Shown here: positions 46,965 to 56,898 of the stretch, in pieces
Position numbering within the stretch: position 1 is the stretch's first letter
Layout of the letters: the number at the start of each line of letters is the position of its first letter
DNA from: Roseicitreum antarcticum
Lineage (GTDB): Bacteria; Pseudomonadota; Alphaproteobacteria; Rhodobacterales; Rhodobacteraceae
DNA length: 64,000 nucleotides
Assembly: GCF_014681765.1 (NCBI RefSeq)
Contig: NZ_CP061498.1
Coordinates: 372,001-436,000 of the forward strand
Direction of reading: 5' to 3'
Notes under the pieces: model-generated
Database searches by the model: none
Told to the model about the DNA's origin: nothing
What the model saw: the letters and a program-made list of their open reading frames with translations, nothing else
Made by a program: the position numbers and the translations under genes

Positions 46965-48428
46965 ATGACATTGACTGTTGAAAAAATCGGCGGCACGTCG
47001 ATGAGCCGTGCGAACGAATTGCTCGACACGCTGTTCATCGGCCAGCGCACCGGGGCAGATCTGTACAACCGGGTCTTTGTGGTCTCGGCCTTTGGCGGGA
47101 TCACCAACCTGCTGCTGGAACACAAGAAAACGGGCCAGTCCGGGGTTTATGCGCTGTTTGCTGACGCGGATAACGACAGTGGCTGGATGGATGCGTTGAA
47201 TGCGGTCGCGTCCGAGATGATCCGTGTGCATGGCGAGATCCTGTCCGACGGCGGCGACCGTGAACGCGCTGACGCCTTTGTGCGCGACCGGGTCGAAGGC
47301 GCACGCGCCTGCATGATCGACCTGCAACGCCTCTGCTCTTACGGGCATTTTCGCATTGAATCACAGTTGATGACCCTGCGCGAACTGCTGTCGGGGTTGG
47401 GTGAGGCGCATTCCGCCTTCGTCACGACGTTGCTGCTGAACCGCAACGGGGTGAATGCGCGTTTCATCGACCTGACTGGCTGGCGCGACGACAACCAGCC
47501 TGATCTCGCCGAACGCCTGACCTCGGCCATGTCGGATGTGGATGTGTCCCGCGACTTGCCCATCGTCACCGGCTATGCCCAGTGCCGAGAAGGGCTGATG
47601 AGCGAATATGACCGCGGCTATACCGAGGTGGTCTTCGCCCATCTGGCTGCCAGCATGCAGGCGTCCGAGGCGATCATCCACAAGGAATTCCACCTCTCAA
47701 GCGCGGATCCCAAGATCGTTGGGTTGGAAAACGTGCGCCAGATCGGCAAGACAAACTACGACGTGGCCGATCAGCTTTCGAACCTTGGCATGGAGGCGAT
47801 TCACCCCAATGCCGCGAAGATCCTGCGTCAGGCCCATGTCCCGCTGCGGGTGATGAATGCGTTCGATCCCGGCAATCCCGGCACGTTCATCGGTCCCGAT
47901 GCAGGTGTGAAGGGGCGGGTGGAAATGGTCACCGGCCTTGGCGTCTATGCATTCGAGGTGTTTGAACCCGATATGGTGGGGGCCAAAGGCTATGATGCTG
48001 CCATTCTGGAAGCGTTGACGCGGCACAAGGTATGGATCGTCTCCAAGACGTCCAACGCCAATTGCATCACGCATTGGCTGAACGGCTCTTTGAAATCCAT
48101 CCGTCGGGTGGAACGTGATGTGGCCGCGAAGTTCCCCAATGCCGATATCACCACGCGCAACTTGGCGCTGGTCTCGGCCATCGGGTCGGATATGGGCGGG
48201 CTGTCGGTGATGCGCCGCGCTTTGCAGGCGCTGGAAGAGGTGAAGATCACCCCCATCGCCATGCAGCAGGGCGCGCGTCGCGTGGATACCCAGATCATCG
48301 TCGAGAAGGAACACATGGAAGCCACGATCAAGGCGCTACATGCCGCGTTGATCGAAGGGCAGGCAGACCCTTTGGAACTGGCTGACGGCGGGACATCCGC
48401 CGCGCCCCGGGCAATCGCGGCCGAATAG
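46965..48428 (+). CDS. ask: Ectoine-operon aspartate kinase
   Basis: A 487-residue aspartokinase of the specialised ectoine-linked type (Ask_Ect). It phosphorylates aspartate, feeding aspartate semialdehyde to EctB without the usual lysine/threonine feedback; that property is known for the family, not shown here. Motifs are TVEKIGGTSMSRANELLDTL, VFVVSAFGGITNLLLEHKKT, RGYTEVVFAHLAASMQASEA and a C-terminal ACT-like region (VSAIGSDMGGLSVMRRALQA). I chose the ATG at 46965; the frame is open from a TTG at 46911, and neither has a convincing ribosome binding site. Confidence 0.93.
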   Translation: MTLTVEKIGGTSMSRANELLDTLFIGQRTGADLYNRVFVVSAFGGITNLLLEHKKTGQSGVYALFADADNDSGWMDALNAVASEMIRVHGEILSDGGDRERADAFVRDRVEGARACMIDLQRLCSYGHFRIESQLMTLRELLSGLGEAHSAFVTTLLLNRNGVNARFIDLTGWRDDNQPDLAERLTSAMSDVDVSRDLPIVTGYAQCREGLMSEYDRGYTEVVFAHLAASMQASEAIIHKEFHLSSADPKIVGLENVRQIGKTNYDVADQLSNLGMEAIHPNAAKILRQAHVPLRVMNAFDPGNPGTFIGPDAGVKGRVEMVTGLGVYAFEVFEPDMVGAKGYDAAILEALTRHKVWIVSKTSNANCITHWLNGSLKSIRRVERDVAAKFPNADITTRNLALVSAIGSDMGGLSVMRRALQALEEVKITPIAMQQGARRVDTQIIVEKEHMEATIKALHAALIEGQADPLELADGGTSAAPRAIAAE

Positions 48429-48456
48429 GACGTGACGCGTCCGTACGCGACTTAAA

Positions 48457-48485
48457 GCATGTCCCGGCAACGGGGCATGCTTTTT
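48457..48485 (+). terminator. Intrinsic terminator of the ect operon
   Basis: GCATGTCCC and GGGGCATGC form a hairpin around GGCAAC, followed by TTTTT, 28 bp after the ask stop. Confidence 0.85.
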
Positions 48486-48571
48486 GCGTGGTGGCGCTGC
48501 CCGGGCCGATGGCCGGGCGCGCGCAAAAATAGCGGTTCCCTCGCCCTGCGGACCTGCGTAGAAGGGCCGAC

Positions 48572-49696
48572 ATGACACCAGATCCCTCCCAGCGTTTCGA
48601 GATATTCGCCGTCACCGCCCCAGGGTTGGAGGCCACGCTGTGCGATGAGGTCCGCGCGCTGGGATATGGCGACGCCATGGCACAGCCTGGGGGCGTGAGC
48701 TTTCAGGGCGGCTGGCCCGATGTATGGCGCGCCAATCTTGATCTCCGGGGCGCTACCCGCGTGCTGGCGCGCATCGGCGCCTTCCGCGCGATGCATCTGG
48801 CGCAACTGGACAAACGCGCCCGCAAGTTCCCCTGGGCCGATGTGCTGCGCCCGGACGTGCCCGTGCGGGTCGAGGCGACCTGCAAGGCCTCGCGCATATA
48901 TCACGCCGGGGCCGCAACCCAACGGGTCGAGACCGCGCTGACCGAGACGCTGGGCGTCCCGCTGTCGGATGAAGCGGAGGTACGGCTCAAGGTCCGGATC
49001 GAGGATGATCTGTGCACCTTCAGCGTTGATACCTCTGGCCCATCGTTGCACCTGCGTGGTCACAAGCTTGCCATGGCCAAGGCCCCTATGCGTGAGACAA
49101 TGGCGTCGTTGTTCTTGCGGCAATGCGGCTATACAGGGACAGAGCCTGTGGTGGACCCGATGTGCGGTTCGGGCACTTTCGTGATCGAGGCGGCGGAAAT
49201 CGCCGCTGGCCTGCGCCCCGGCCGCTCCCGCGCTTTCGCATTCGAGCAATTGGCGAGCTTCGATGCTGCGGCATGGTCGGCCCTGCGCACAGCACCCGGG
49301 GTGGCGGGACGGGGCGATCTGCGGTTTTATGGTTCCGACCGTGATGGCGGCGCAGTAACCGCTAGCCGTGATAATGCCGAAAGGGCAGGGCTGGCGGGCC
49401 TTACCAGCTTTCATCATCATGCGATCAGCGACCTGATCCCGCCAGACGGACCGAAGGGACTTGTCATCGTCAACCCGCCCTACGGCGCGCGGATCGGCGA
49501 CAAGAAGCTGCTCTTCGCCCTTTATGGCGCGCTGGGAAAGACGCTGCTGGCGGGGTTCCATGGCTGGCGGGTCGGGCTGGTCACGTCGGACGCGGCGCTG
49601 GCGAGGGCCACCGCACTGCCCTTCGGTCCACCGGGCCCACCGCTGGCGCATGGGGGGCTGCGCGTCTCGCTCTGGCAGACCCCGACGCTGCGGTAA
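48572..49696 (+). CDS. THUMP-domain class I RNA methyltransferase (RlmL-like)
   Basis: A 374-residue RNA guanine-N2 methyltransferase related to the N-terminal half of RlmKL (YcbY) and to Trm14. An N-terminal ferredoxin-like/THUMP region (EIFAVTAPGLEATLCDEVRA onward) is followed by the SAM-binding Rossmann domain with VVDPMCGSGTFVIEAAEIAA (motif I) and VIVNPPYGARIGD (motif IV, catalytic NPPY). It probably modifies 23S rRNA, possibly at the RlmL site, but the exact base cannot be read. It is monocistronic-looking, after the ect terminator. Confidence 0.85.
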   Translation: MTPDPSQRFEIFAVTAPGLEATLCDEVRALGYGDAMAQPGGVSFQGGWPDVWRANLDLRGATRVLARIGAFRAMHLAQLDKRARKFPWADVLRPDVPVRVEATCKASRIYHAGAATQRVETALTETLGVPLSDEAEVRLKVRIEDDLCTFSVDTSGPSLHLRGHKLAMAKAPMRETMASLFLRQCGYTGTEPVVDPMCGSGTFVIEAAEIAAGLRPGRSRAFAFEQLASFDAAAWSALRTAPGVAGRGDLRFYGSDRDGGAVTASRDNAERAGLAGLTSFHHHAISDLIPPDGPKGLVIVNPPYGARIGDKKLLFALYGALGKTLLAGFHGWRVGLVTSDAALARATALPFGPPGPPLAHGGLRVSLWQTPTLR

Positions 49697-49787
49697 ACTG
49701 TTCCTTGGGGGCTTTTCGCCGCGCGCGCGGGTGGCTATACGGGGCATGCATCATCCGGCCTGATCCCGTTTGCAAAGGTAATCCATC

Positions 49788-50549
49788 ATGCTGAAAACCC
49801 GCGTCATCCCCTGCCTTGATGTTGCTGACGGGCGGGTCGTCAAGGGCGTGAACTTCGTCGATTTGATCGACGCAGGCGACCCGGTGGAGGCTGCGAAAGC
49901 CTATGACGCCGCAGGCGCGGATGAGCTGTGTTTCCTCGACATCCATGCCACGCACGAAAACCGGGGGACCATGTTCGATCTGGTCACGCGCACGGCAGAG
50001 CAATGTTTCATGCCGCTGACTGTCGGCGGCGGGGTGCGCAGCCATATGGACGTGCGCGCGCTGCTGTTGGCAGGAGCGGACAAGGTCAGCTTCAACTCTG
50101 CCGCCGTCGCCGATCCTGATGTTGTTGCAGCCGCGGCTGACCGATTTGGCAGCCAATGCATCGTAGTGGCGATTGACGCCAAGACCGTAGCCCCCGGCCG
50201 GTGGGAGATCTTCACACACGGCGGTCGCAAGTCGACTGGCATCGACGCGGTGGAGTTTGCCCGTACCGTGGTGGCGAAGGGCGCGGGCGAAATCTTGCTG
50301 ACGTCCATGGACCGAGATGGCACGCGGGCGGGCTTCAACCTGCCTTTGACGCGCGCCATTGCGGACGCGGTCAGCGTCCCGGTCATCGCTTCGGGCGGGG
50401 TCGGCACGCTGGACCATCTTGTCGAAGGGGTGACCGAAGGGGGCGCCAGTGCCGTCCTGGCCGCCTCCATCTTCCATTTCGGCGAATTCACGATCGGGCA
50501 GGCAAAGGCGCATATGGCGGCTGCTGGCATCCCGGTACGCCAGTCCTGA
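49788..50549 (+). CDS. hisF: Imidazole glycerol phosphate synthase cyclase subunit
   Basis: A 253-residue TIM barrel that, with HisH, makes imidazole glycerol phosphate and AICAR in histidine synthesis. Motifs are [20 protein letters not shown] (catalytic Asp), [80 protein letters not shown] and [20 protein letters not shown]. hisE follows after 14 bp; hisA and hisH lie outside the window. Confidence 0.97.
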   Translation: MLKTRVIPCLDVADGRVVKGVNFVDLIDAGDPVEAAKAYDAAGADELCFLDIHATHENRGTMFDLVTRTAEQCFMPLTVGGGVRSHMDVRALLLAGADKVSFNSAAVADPDVVAAAADRFGSQCIVVAIDAKTVAPGRWEIFTHGGRKSTGIDAVEFARTVVAKGAGEILLTSMDRDGTRAGFNLPLTRAIADAVSVPVIASGGVGTLDHLVEGVTEGGASAVLAASIFHFGEFTIGQAKAHMAAAGIPVRQS

Positions 50550-50563
50550 CGGAGTTTCTGCCC

Positions 50564-50881
50564 ATGACCGACACCGCATTGACCCGCCTTGCCGCCACGA
50601 TTGCTGCTCGCAAGTCCGCAGACCCAGACAGCAGCTGGACCGCGAAATTGTTGGCCAAGGGACCGGAAAAATGCGCCGAGAAATTCGGCGAGGAGGCAGT
50701 CGAGGCGATCATAGAGGCCGTCAAGGGCGACCGCGCCCGCCTCACGTCCGAGGCCGCCGATGTGATCTACCACCTGCTGGTGATGTGCGCCGCCCGCGAC
50801 GTGACCTTGGCCGAGATCGAGGCCGAACTGGCCGCGCGCGACGGGCAATCTGGTTTGGCCGAGAAGGCAGCGCGGGGCTGA
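50564..50881 (+). CDS. hisE: Phosphoribosyl-ATP diphosphatase
   Basis: A 105-residue MazG-like pyrophosphohydrolase converting PR-ATP to PR-AMP, the second step of histidine synthesis. The helical core contains [35 protein letters not shown] and [20 protein letters not shown], in which the Glu/Asp residues bind Mg2+. HisE is not fused to HisI here. GGAG lies nine bases upstream of the ATG. Confidence 0.95.
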   Translation: MTDTALTRLAATIAARKSADPDSSWTAKLLAKGPEKCAEKFGEEAVEAIIEAVKGDRARLTSEAADVIYHLLVMCAARDVTLAEIEAELAARDGQSGLAEKAARG

Positions 50882-51046
50882 GGTTTACGGTGCGGACCAA
50901 TTGAGGCGCGCGGTTTATGGCTCCGGTATTTTCAGGAAGTACGGCGCGCACGCGAATTGTGTCGGAGCAGCCGAACCAAATACAGGGCCGAGCAAGGGCA
51001 GCAGTAGAACCGAGCCGGGATGCAGGCGCTTAGTTGCGCCTGCGCC

Positions 51047-51835
51047 CTACATATTCTCAGGCTGTGGCATCCCCAGAACGTGATACCCGCCATCGACATG
51101 CACGATCTCGCCCGTGGTGTGACGCCCGTAGTCCGACGCCAGATAAACGGCGGTGCCGCCCACGGCATCGAGCGCCGCATTGGTGCGCAGTGGGGCGTTT
51201 TCTTCAGACTGCCGGTAGGTCTTGCGCGCGCCGCTGATCGCGGCACCGGCAAGCGTCTTCATTGGGCCGGGGCTGACCGCATTCACCCGGATGCCCTGCG
51301 GCCCCAGATCGTTCGCCAGATACCGCACCGAGGATTCCAGTGCGGCCTTGGCCACGCCCATCACATTGTAGAACGGCGTGACCCGGTTCGATCCCTGGAA
51401 CGTCAGCGTCAACAGCGTACCACCATCGGGCATCAGTGCGCTGGCGCGCCGCGCCACATCGATAAAGCTGTAGCAAGAGATGGTCAGCGAATTGCGAAAG
51501 TTCTCGCGGCTGGTGTTGATGAACCGCCCCGCCAATTCCGTCTTGTCCGAAAACGCGATGGCGTGGACGACAAAATCCAGTTTGCCCCAACGCTCGGCGA
51601 GCGTCGCGAAGGCGGCGTCCAGCGACGCATCATCGCTTACATCCGCGTCGATCAGGATGTCTGACCCGATCGATGCGGCCAGCGGGGCTACCCGTTTGCC
51701 AAACCCTTCGCCTTGATAGGTGAAAGCCAGTTCAGCCCCCTCGGCCGCCATGGCGCTGGCGATCCCCCAGGCGATGGAGCGTTCGTTCGCGACCCCCATG
51801 ATCAGCCCGCGTTTGCCGTTCAATAACTCAGCCAT
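51047..51835 (-). CDS. fabI: Enoyl-[acyl-carrier-protein] reductase (NADH)
   Basis: A 262-residue SDR-type enoyl-ACP reductase completing each fatty acid elongation cycle. Signature parts are LLNGKRGLIMGVANERSIAW (NADH binding), AFTYQGEGFGKRVAPLA, LDFVVHAIAFSDKTELAGRF and the catalytic YNVMGVAKAALESSVRYLAN (Tyr-x6-Lys). The ATG at 51835 is 6 bp after the fabB stop, so it is the third gene of the fabA-fabB-fabI unit. Confidence 0.96.
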   Translation of the reverse strand: MAELLNGKRGLIMGVANERSIAWGIASAMAAEGAELAFTYQGEGFGKRVAPLAASIGSDILIDADVSDDASLDAAFATLAERWGKLDFVVHAIAFSDKTELAGRFINTSRENFRNSLTISCYSFIDVARRASALMPDGGTLLTLTFQGSNRVTPFYNVMGVAKAALESSVRYLANDLGPQGIRVNAVSPGPMKTLAGAAISGARKTYRQSEENAPLRTNAALDAVGGTAVYLASDYGRHTTGEIVHVDGGYHVLGMPQPENM

Positions 51836-51841
51836 ACTTGA

Positions 51842-53071
51842 TCAATCCCGATACTTGCTCATCACCAATGTCGCATTGGTGCCGCCAAAGCCGAAGCTGT
51901 TGGACAAAACGCTGTCCAGTTCCACGCCTTCGCGCAGTTCGGTCACGATCTCACCGGGATTGATCGCGGGGTCCAACTCGGTCACGTTGATCGAGGGCGC
52001 GATGAAATTGCCCTGCATCATCAGAAGGCTATAAATCGCCTCATGTACGCCGGTCGCACCCAAGCTGTGTCCGGTCAGCGATTTGGTGGATGCGATGGGC
52101 GGCGTGGCCCCTTCGCCAAACACCCGGCGCACCGCTTCCACTTCCGTCACATCGCCTGCAGGGGTCGAGGTGCCGTGGGCGTTGATGTAATCGACCTTCC
52201 GCCCCTCGGGCAGGGTGGCAACCGCCAGCCGCATCGACCGCTCGCCACCCTCACCCGACGGGGCAACCATGTCATGCCCGTCTGAGGTCGCGCCATAGCC
52301 GGTGACTTCGCCGTAGATCTTCGCGCCACGGGCCAAGGCATGCGACAGTTCTTCCAGCACCACGACCCCGCCGCCGCCTGCGATCACGAAGCCATCGCGG
52401 CGCGCGTCGAACGGGCGCGAGGCGGTTTCGGGCGCATCGTTATACTTGGACGACATCGCGCCCATCGCATCGAACAGGCACGACAACGTCCAGTCCAGTT
52501 CCTCGCCGCCGCCCGCAAACACGATGTCTTGCTTTCCCATCTGGATCTGTTCGACCCCGTTGCCGATGCAATGCGCCGAGGTAGAGCAGGCCGAGGTGAT
52601 CGAATAGTTGATACCCTTGATCTTGAAGGGCGTCGCCAGACAGGCCGAGTTGGTCGAGGACATGCCGCGTGTCACCATGAACGGCCCCATACGTTTGGGG
52701 CTGCCCTTTTCGATCACGATCTTGTGCGCCTGAAACAGGTTCGAGGTCGAAGGCCCGCCCGACCCCATGATCAGCCCGGTGCGTTCGTTCGAAACGTCGC
52801 CGCCCTCCAGCCCCGCATCCGCGATCGCCTGTTCCATCGACAAGAAGTTATACGCCGCACCCGGGCCCATGAAGCGCAGGTTGCGCTTGTCGATGTGATC
52901 TTCCAGCACGATCTGCGGCATGCCGTGGATCTGGCTGCGAAACCCATGCTCGGTATAGTCTGGCGCGGCAACGATCCCTGACCGGCCGGCGCGCAGGCTG
53001 GCCTCGACCTCGGTGGCATTGTTTCCGATGGGCGAGACAATCCCCAGCCCGGTGATGACGACACGACGCAT
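51842..53071 (-). CDS. fabB: Beta-ketoacyl-ACP synthase I
   Basis: A 409-residue condensing enzyme that elongates the cis-unsaturated intermediates made by FabA. It starts [20 protein letters not shown]; the nucleophile Cys is in [20 protein letters not shown]. The His residues of the triad are in [20 protein letters not shown] and [20 protein letters not shown]. The end [17 protein letters not shown] is typical. It lies 207 bp downstream of fabA, with an odd low-GC insert in between, and 6 bp before fabI. Confidence 0.96.
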   Translation of the reverse strand: MRRVVITGLGIVSPIGNNATEVEASLRAGRSGIVAAPDYTEHGFRSQIHGMPQIVLEDHIDKRNLRFMGPGAAYNFLSMEQAIADAGLEGGDVSNERTGLIMGSGGPSTSNLFQAHKIVIEKGSPKRMGPFMVTRGMSSTNSACLATPFKIKGINYSITSACSTSAHCIGNGVEQIQMGKQDIVFAGGGEELDWTLSCLFDAMGAMSSKYNDAPETASRPFDARRDGFVIAGGGGVVVLEELSHALARGAKIYGEVTGYGATSDGHDMVAPSGEGGERSMRLAVATLPEGRKVDYINAHGTSTPAGDVTEVEAVRRVFGEGATPPIASTKSLTGHSLGATGVHEAIYSLLMMQGNFIAPSINVTELDPAINPGEIVTELREGVELDSVLSNSFGFGGTNATLVMSKYRD

Positions 53072-53148
53072 GCTGCCTCCGTTTATCTTTACCCCGCCTG
53101 TGTAGTGTAGCGAGGGGGGCGGGGCAAGTGGGGGGAGCGCAGCACAGT

Positions 53149-53253
53149 CTACTTCAATTTCAATTGCTTCAAGCTTTCCCTGATCTCAACTGGCAAGAAC
53201 TCAGGACAGTCTGCAATTACCGTAAGGAATGGTGTTTTAACTTGTCTTCCGGT
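53149..53253 (-). pseudogene. Possible gene remnant between fabA and fabB
   Basis: Downstream of fabA on the same strand lies a 34-codon open frame ending in TAG that reads like a genuine protein C-terminus ([20 protein letters not shown] then [10 protein letters not shown]). Its base composition is near 45% GC, far below its neighbours. It has no start, is preceded by an in-frame TAA, and I do not recognise the family. It may be a transferred or decayed gene fragment, or chance. Confidence 0.25.
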
Positions 53254-53278
53254 TTAGCGCCCGTTGCTGCCTTTCCCC

Positions 53279-53788
53279 TCAACTCTCGCTCAATGCCACC
53301 TTCATATCCTTCACCTGATAGATCACCTCGCCATCCGCCTCGACGATCCCGTCGGCCACGCCCATTGTGAGCCTGCGGGTCTGGATCGCCTTGGTGAAGT
53401 CGATCTTGTAGGTCAGCAGCTTGCGGTCGGGGCGGACCATGCCGGTCAGTTTCACCTCTCCCACGCCCAACGCGTACCCGCGTCCCAGCCAGCCGCGCCA
53501 GCCCAGGTTGAAGCCGGTCAGTTGCCACAGCCCGTCCAGCCCCAGGCAGCCGGGCATGATCGGGTTGCCCGGGAAGTGGCATTCAAAGAACCACAGGTCC
53601 GGCGTGATGTCGAATTCAGCGACGACATGCCCCTTGCCATGCGCCCCGCCATCGCCCGAGATGTCGGTGATCCGGTCCATCATCAGCATCGGCGGCGCAG
53701 GCAGTTGCGCATTGCCCGGCCCGAACAGCTCGCCCCGTGCGCAGGCCAGCAGCCCTTCCTTGTCGAATGATGTCGGATATTGCGTCAT
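53279..53788 (-). CDS. fabA: 3-hydroxydecanoyl-ACP dehydratase/isomerase
   Basis: A 169-residue hot-dog-fold enzyme that introduces the cis double bond at C10 in unsaturated fatty acid synthesis. Conserved parts are [40 protein letters not shown] and [20 protein letters not shown], in which His ([12 protein letters not shown]) and the Asp (LGLDGLWQL) are catalytic. The ATG at 53788 has GAAGG ten bases upstream. The frame extends further upstream without similarity. It is divergent from irr, a standard Rhodobacterales arrangement. Confidence 0.96.
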   Translation of the reverse strand: MTQYPTSFDKEGLLACARGELFGPGNAQLPAPPMLMMDRITDISGDGGAHGKGHVVAEFDITPDLWFFECHFPGNPIMPGCLGLDGLWQLTGFNLGWRGWLGRGYALGVGEVKLTGMVRPDRKLLTYKIDFTKAIQTRRLTMGVADGIVEADGEVIYQVKDMKVALSES

Positions 53789-53949
53789 GTTTTGTGCCTT
53801 CTGCCCATTCTGGTAAACCTTTCGTCTATCATCGCGGTTGCGGGGCTGACAAGTCTGCGCCGGGTCTTGAGGTGTCGGGCCGGGGGTGTCGGCAGAGTTT
53901 TCGCTGAATATCAATTGAATTTCCGCCGCTTCGCGCTGTATATAGAGGT

Positions 53950-54390
53950 ATGGAACCGATTTTCGCACCGATGAACGACAAGTCCCTCACCACCGGCACC
54001 CGCTGGCTGTCGCGTGCGGGCGTCCGGCCCACCCGGCAGCGGATGCTGCTGGCAGCGCTTCTGGTGGGCGACGGCCACAACCGCCACGTCACCGCGGAAG
54101 GGTTGTTCGGCGCCGCGGCGGATGGGCCTGAGAAAGTTTCGCTGGCCACGGTTTACAACACGCTGCGTGCATTCTGCGAGGCCGGGCTGATGAACGAAGT
54201 GACGGTGGACGGTACGCGGTCCTATTTCGACACCCGCACCGACGATCACCCGCATTTCTTCTGGGAAGACACGCAGGACCTGACCGATGCGCCCGCCGAC
54301 CAATTGGAGATCAGCCGCTTGCCCGACGCGCCCGACGGGGCCGAGATTCAGCGGGTCGATGTTGTAATCCGCCTGCGCCGCAAGGGCTGA
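53950..54390 (+). CDS. irr: Fur-family iron response regulator Irr
   Basis: A 146-residue Fur-superfamily regulator. The winged-helix domain includes [32 protein letters not shown] and [20 protein letters not shown], and the dimer domain contains [17 protein letters not shown] (His-rich) in place of canonical Fur zinc CxxC motifs, fitting Irr. Irr responds to heme and represses or activates iron genes. Its divergent placement beside fabA is conserved in the order. The start could be the ATG at 53950 (GAGG very close) or 53971. Confidence 0.88.
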   Translation: MEPIFAPMNDKSLTTGTRWLSRAGVRPTRQRMLLAALLVGDGHNRHVTAEGLFGAAADGPEKVSLATVYNTLRAFCEAGLMNEVTVDGTRSYFDTRTDDHPHFFWEDTQDLTDAPADQLEISRLPDAPDGAEIQRVDVVIRLRRKG

Positions 54391-54431
54391 TCGGCACCCT
54401 GCGATACCTTCCAGCCCCAAAAGGATGCGCC

Positions 54432-55220
54432 ATGCTGTCTTACCAGCATATATATCACGCTGGAAACATGGCGGATGTCCATAAGCACAGCCTGCTGTGC
54501 TGGATGCTGGATTACCTGTGCCAGAAGGATAAGCCGTTGTCCTATCTGGAGACCCATGCGGGGCGCGGCGTCTATGACCTGAACGCGCCGGAGGCGTTGA
54601 AAACCGGCGAGGCCGCGCAGGGCATCCGCCGCATCGCCGAACATTTGCCCCCCGGGCATCCTTATCTGCGCGCGCTGGAACAGGTACAATCGGGGTATGG
54701 CGCGCAGTTCTACGCGGGTTCGCCCCTTTTGGCCGCGCTCAGCCTGCGCGACGGCGATGCGATCCATTTGGCCGAGCTGCATCCCCAGGAATTTGCTGGG
54801 CTGGAGGATGCGATGAACGGTTTTGCCGCACATCTGGCGCAGCAAGACGGCTTTGCGATGGCGCTGGCCCGCACGCCGCCGATCCCGCGGCGCGGCCTGA
54901 TGCTGATCGACCCAAGTTATGAGGTGAAGGCCGATTACGCCGCCATTCCAGGCCATATCAATGCGATCTGCCGCAAGTGGAACGTCGGCATCGTGGTGCT
55001 GTGGTATCCGATCCTGACCAGTGGCGCGCATCGCCCGATGCTGGACGCGCTGCATGCGCTGTACCTGCCAGGCACGGTGGTGCATGAGGTTGGCTTCCCC
55101 CCCGCGCGTCCCGGGCATGGTATGGTGGGCAGCGGGCTTTTCATCGTGAACGCACCCTATGGCTTTAATGCTGCGGCGCGGGATCTGTCGCATGCCATGG
55201 CGCAGGCGATTGCCGGGTAA
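54432..55220 (+). CDS. rlmJ: 23S rRNA (adenine(2030)-N6)-methyltransferase
   Basis: A 262-residue RlmJ-type methyltransferase acting on A2030 of 23S rRNA. It begins MLSYQHIYHAGNMADVHKHS, includes YLETHAGRGVYDLNAPEALK (SAM site) and the catalytic RRGLMLIDPSYEVKADYAAI (motif IV DPSYE), and ends with SGLFIVNAPYGF. Length matches the family. AAAAGGATGCGCC precedes the ATG. Confidence 0.95.
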   Translation: MLSYQHIYHAGNMADVHKHSLLCWMLDYLCQKDKPLSYLETHAGRGVYDLNAPEALKTGEAAQGIRRIAEHLPPGHPYLRALEQVQSGYGAQFYAGSPLLAALSLRDGDAIHLAELHPQEFAGLEDAMNGFAAHLAQQDGFAMALARTPPIPRRGLMLIDPSYEVKADYAAIPGHINAICRKWNVGIVVLWYPILTSGAHRPMLDALHALYLPGTVVHEVGFPPARPGHGMVGSGLFIVNAPYGFNAAARDLSHAMAQAIAG

Positions 55221-55294
55221 ACCTTGCAGACAAGGGGTATCGGGGTTAGATGCCCGCGAAAGCTATTCCCGCCTTTAACCACAGGTCTGTGCCC

Positions 55295-56755
55295 ATGACA
55301 TCCGATCCCTCGCGAGCCGCCGCCCTCAGCCCCGCCGCACCCGGGGTGGAAGCCGCAGGCGATGCGGCGGGCCCTGCACCCCGCAAGCTGTTCATCAAGA
55401 CCTATGGCTGCCAGATGAATGTCTATGACAGCGAGCGGATGGCCGAAGCCTTGGGGACCTCGGGCTACACGACCACCGACGTGATGGAAGACGCCGACAT
55501 GATCTTGCTCAACACCTGCCACATCCGTGAGAAGGCGGCGGAAAAAGTGTATTCCGAACTGGGCCGCCTGCGCGGGTTGAAAGAGGCCAATCCCGACCTG
55601 AAGATCGGTGTCGCGGGCTGCGTTGCTCAGGCCGAAGGTGCCGAGATCATGCGCCGTCAGCCGTTGGTCGATCTGGTGGTCGGGCCGCAGACCTATCACC
55701 GCCTGCCTGCGATGGAGGCCTCGGTGCGCGCGGGCCTCCGCGCACTGGACACTGATTTCCCCGCCGAGGACAAGTTCGACCATCTGCCCGCCCGCGCGCC
55801 CTCGACCAGCGCGCGCATAGCCGGTGCTGTGTCCACACCCGGGCTGCGCAAACCCGCCCGGGCCCCCACCGCTTTCCTCACGGTACAGGAGGGCTGCGAC
55901 AAGTTTTGCGCTTTCTGCGTCGTGCCCTACACGCGGGGGGCTGAGGTCTCGCGACCCGCAGACCGCGTCTTGATGGAAGCGCGCGGGCTGGTGGAACGTG
56001 GCGTGCGCGAGATCACGCTGTTGGGTCAGAACGTCAATGCGTATCATGGGATGGGGCAGGGCGGAGATTGGTCGCTCGCCCGGCTGATCTGGGCGCTGAA
56101 CGATATCGACGGGTTGGAGCGTATTCGCTTCACCACCTCGCATCCCAATGACATGGCTGAGGACCTGATCGCCGCGCATCGCGATTGCCCGAAGCTGATG
56201 CCTTATCTGCATTTGCCGGTGCAATCCGGGTCCGACCGGATCCTGAAGGCGATGAACCGCAAGCACACCGCGCGCGACTATCTGGCGCTGATCGACCGGC
56301 TGCGTGATGCGCGGCCTGATCTGTTGCTGTCGGGCGACTTCATCGTGGGTTTCCCCGGTGAGGAGGAGGCAGATTTTCAGGCGACGCTCGATCTGGTGGC
56401 GGCGGTGGGCTACGGGCAGGCCTACAGTTTCAAATACTCGGCCAGGCCAGGCACGCCCGCTGCCGAACGCGGCGCGGTGTCGGACGACGTCGCCACCGAC
56501 CGGCTGCACCGCCTTCAGGCGCTGCTGACCCGGCAACAGCGTGACACGCAGGCCTCCATGATCGGGCGCGAGGTATCGGTCCTCATCGAGAAACCGGGTC
56601 GTGAGGTCGGGCAGATGGTCGGCAAATCTGAATACCTGCACGCGGTCTTCGTGACCGATACGCAGGTGCAGCCTGGTCAGATCGCCCGTGTCAGAATCAC
56701 CGAGAATGCCACGAACTCGCTCGGCGGGGTCGTGGTGGGATGGCTGACGCCATGA
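55295..56755 (+). CDS. miaB: tRNA-2-methylthio-N6-dimethylallyladenosine synthase
   Basis: A 486-residue radical-SAM methylthiotransferase acting on i6A37 of tRNAs. The N-terminal cluster Cys are in [26 protein letters not shown] and VAGCVAQ. The radical-SAM Cys are in [16 protein letters not shown], and a TRAM domain lies at the C-terminus. A loose Ala/Pro-rich stretch ([20 protein letters not shown], about residues 165-185) precedes the radical-SAM domain. The start is ambiguous between 55250 (GGGG four bases upstream) and 55295. Confidence 0.94.
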   Translation: MTSDPSRAAALSPAAPGVEAAGDAAGPAPRKLFIKTYGCQMNVYDSERMAEALGTSGYTTTDVMEDADMILLNTCHIREKAAEKVYSELGRLRGLKEANPDLKIGVAGCVAQAEGAEIMRRQPLVDLVVGPQTYHRLPAMEASVRAGLRALDTDFPAEDKFDHLPARAPSTSARIAGAVSTPGLRKPARAPTAFLTVQEGCDKFCAFCVVPYTRGAEVSRPADRVLMEARGLVERGVREITLLGQNVNAYHGMGQGGDWSLARLIWALNDIDGLERIRFTTSHPNDMAEDLIAAHRDCPKLMPYLHLPVQSGSDRILKAMNRKHTARDYLALIDRLRDARPDLLLSGDFIVGFPGEEEADFQATLDLVAAVGYGQAYSFKYSARPGTPAAERGAVSDDVATDRLHRLQALLTRQQRDTQASMIGREVSVLIEKPGREVGQMVGKSEYLHAVFVTDTQVQPGQIARVRITENATNSLGGVVVGWLTP

Positions 56756-56898
56756 CCCACATCTTGGGTCTGGCTGCGGCAATATGACCGGATTTCCGCC
56801 TATTTTGTGACAGGGCCGTGAATTCTTGTACGCGGCGCTTGCGCGATAGAGATTCCAAAGGCACCATGATCTTGCAACATACATCAAGGGAGAATTGC

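Noticed and set aside
51835-51842. TTGATCAA at the fabB/fabI junction as an FNR-type site
   Set aside because: It is a short palindrome without the spaced FNR layout (TTGAT-N4-ATCAA) and lies between co-transcribed genes, not in a promoter.
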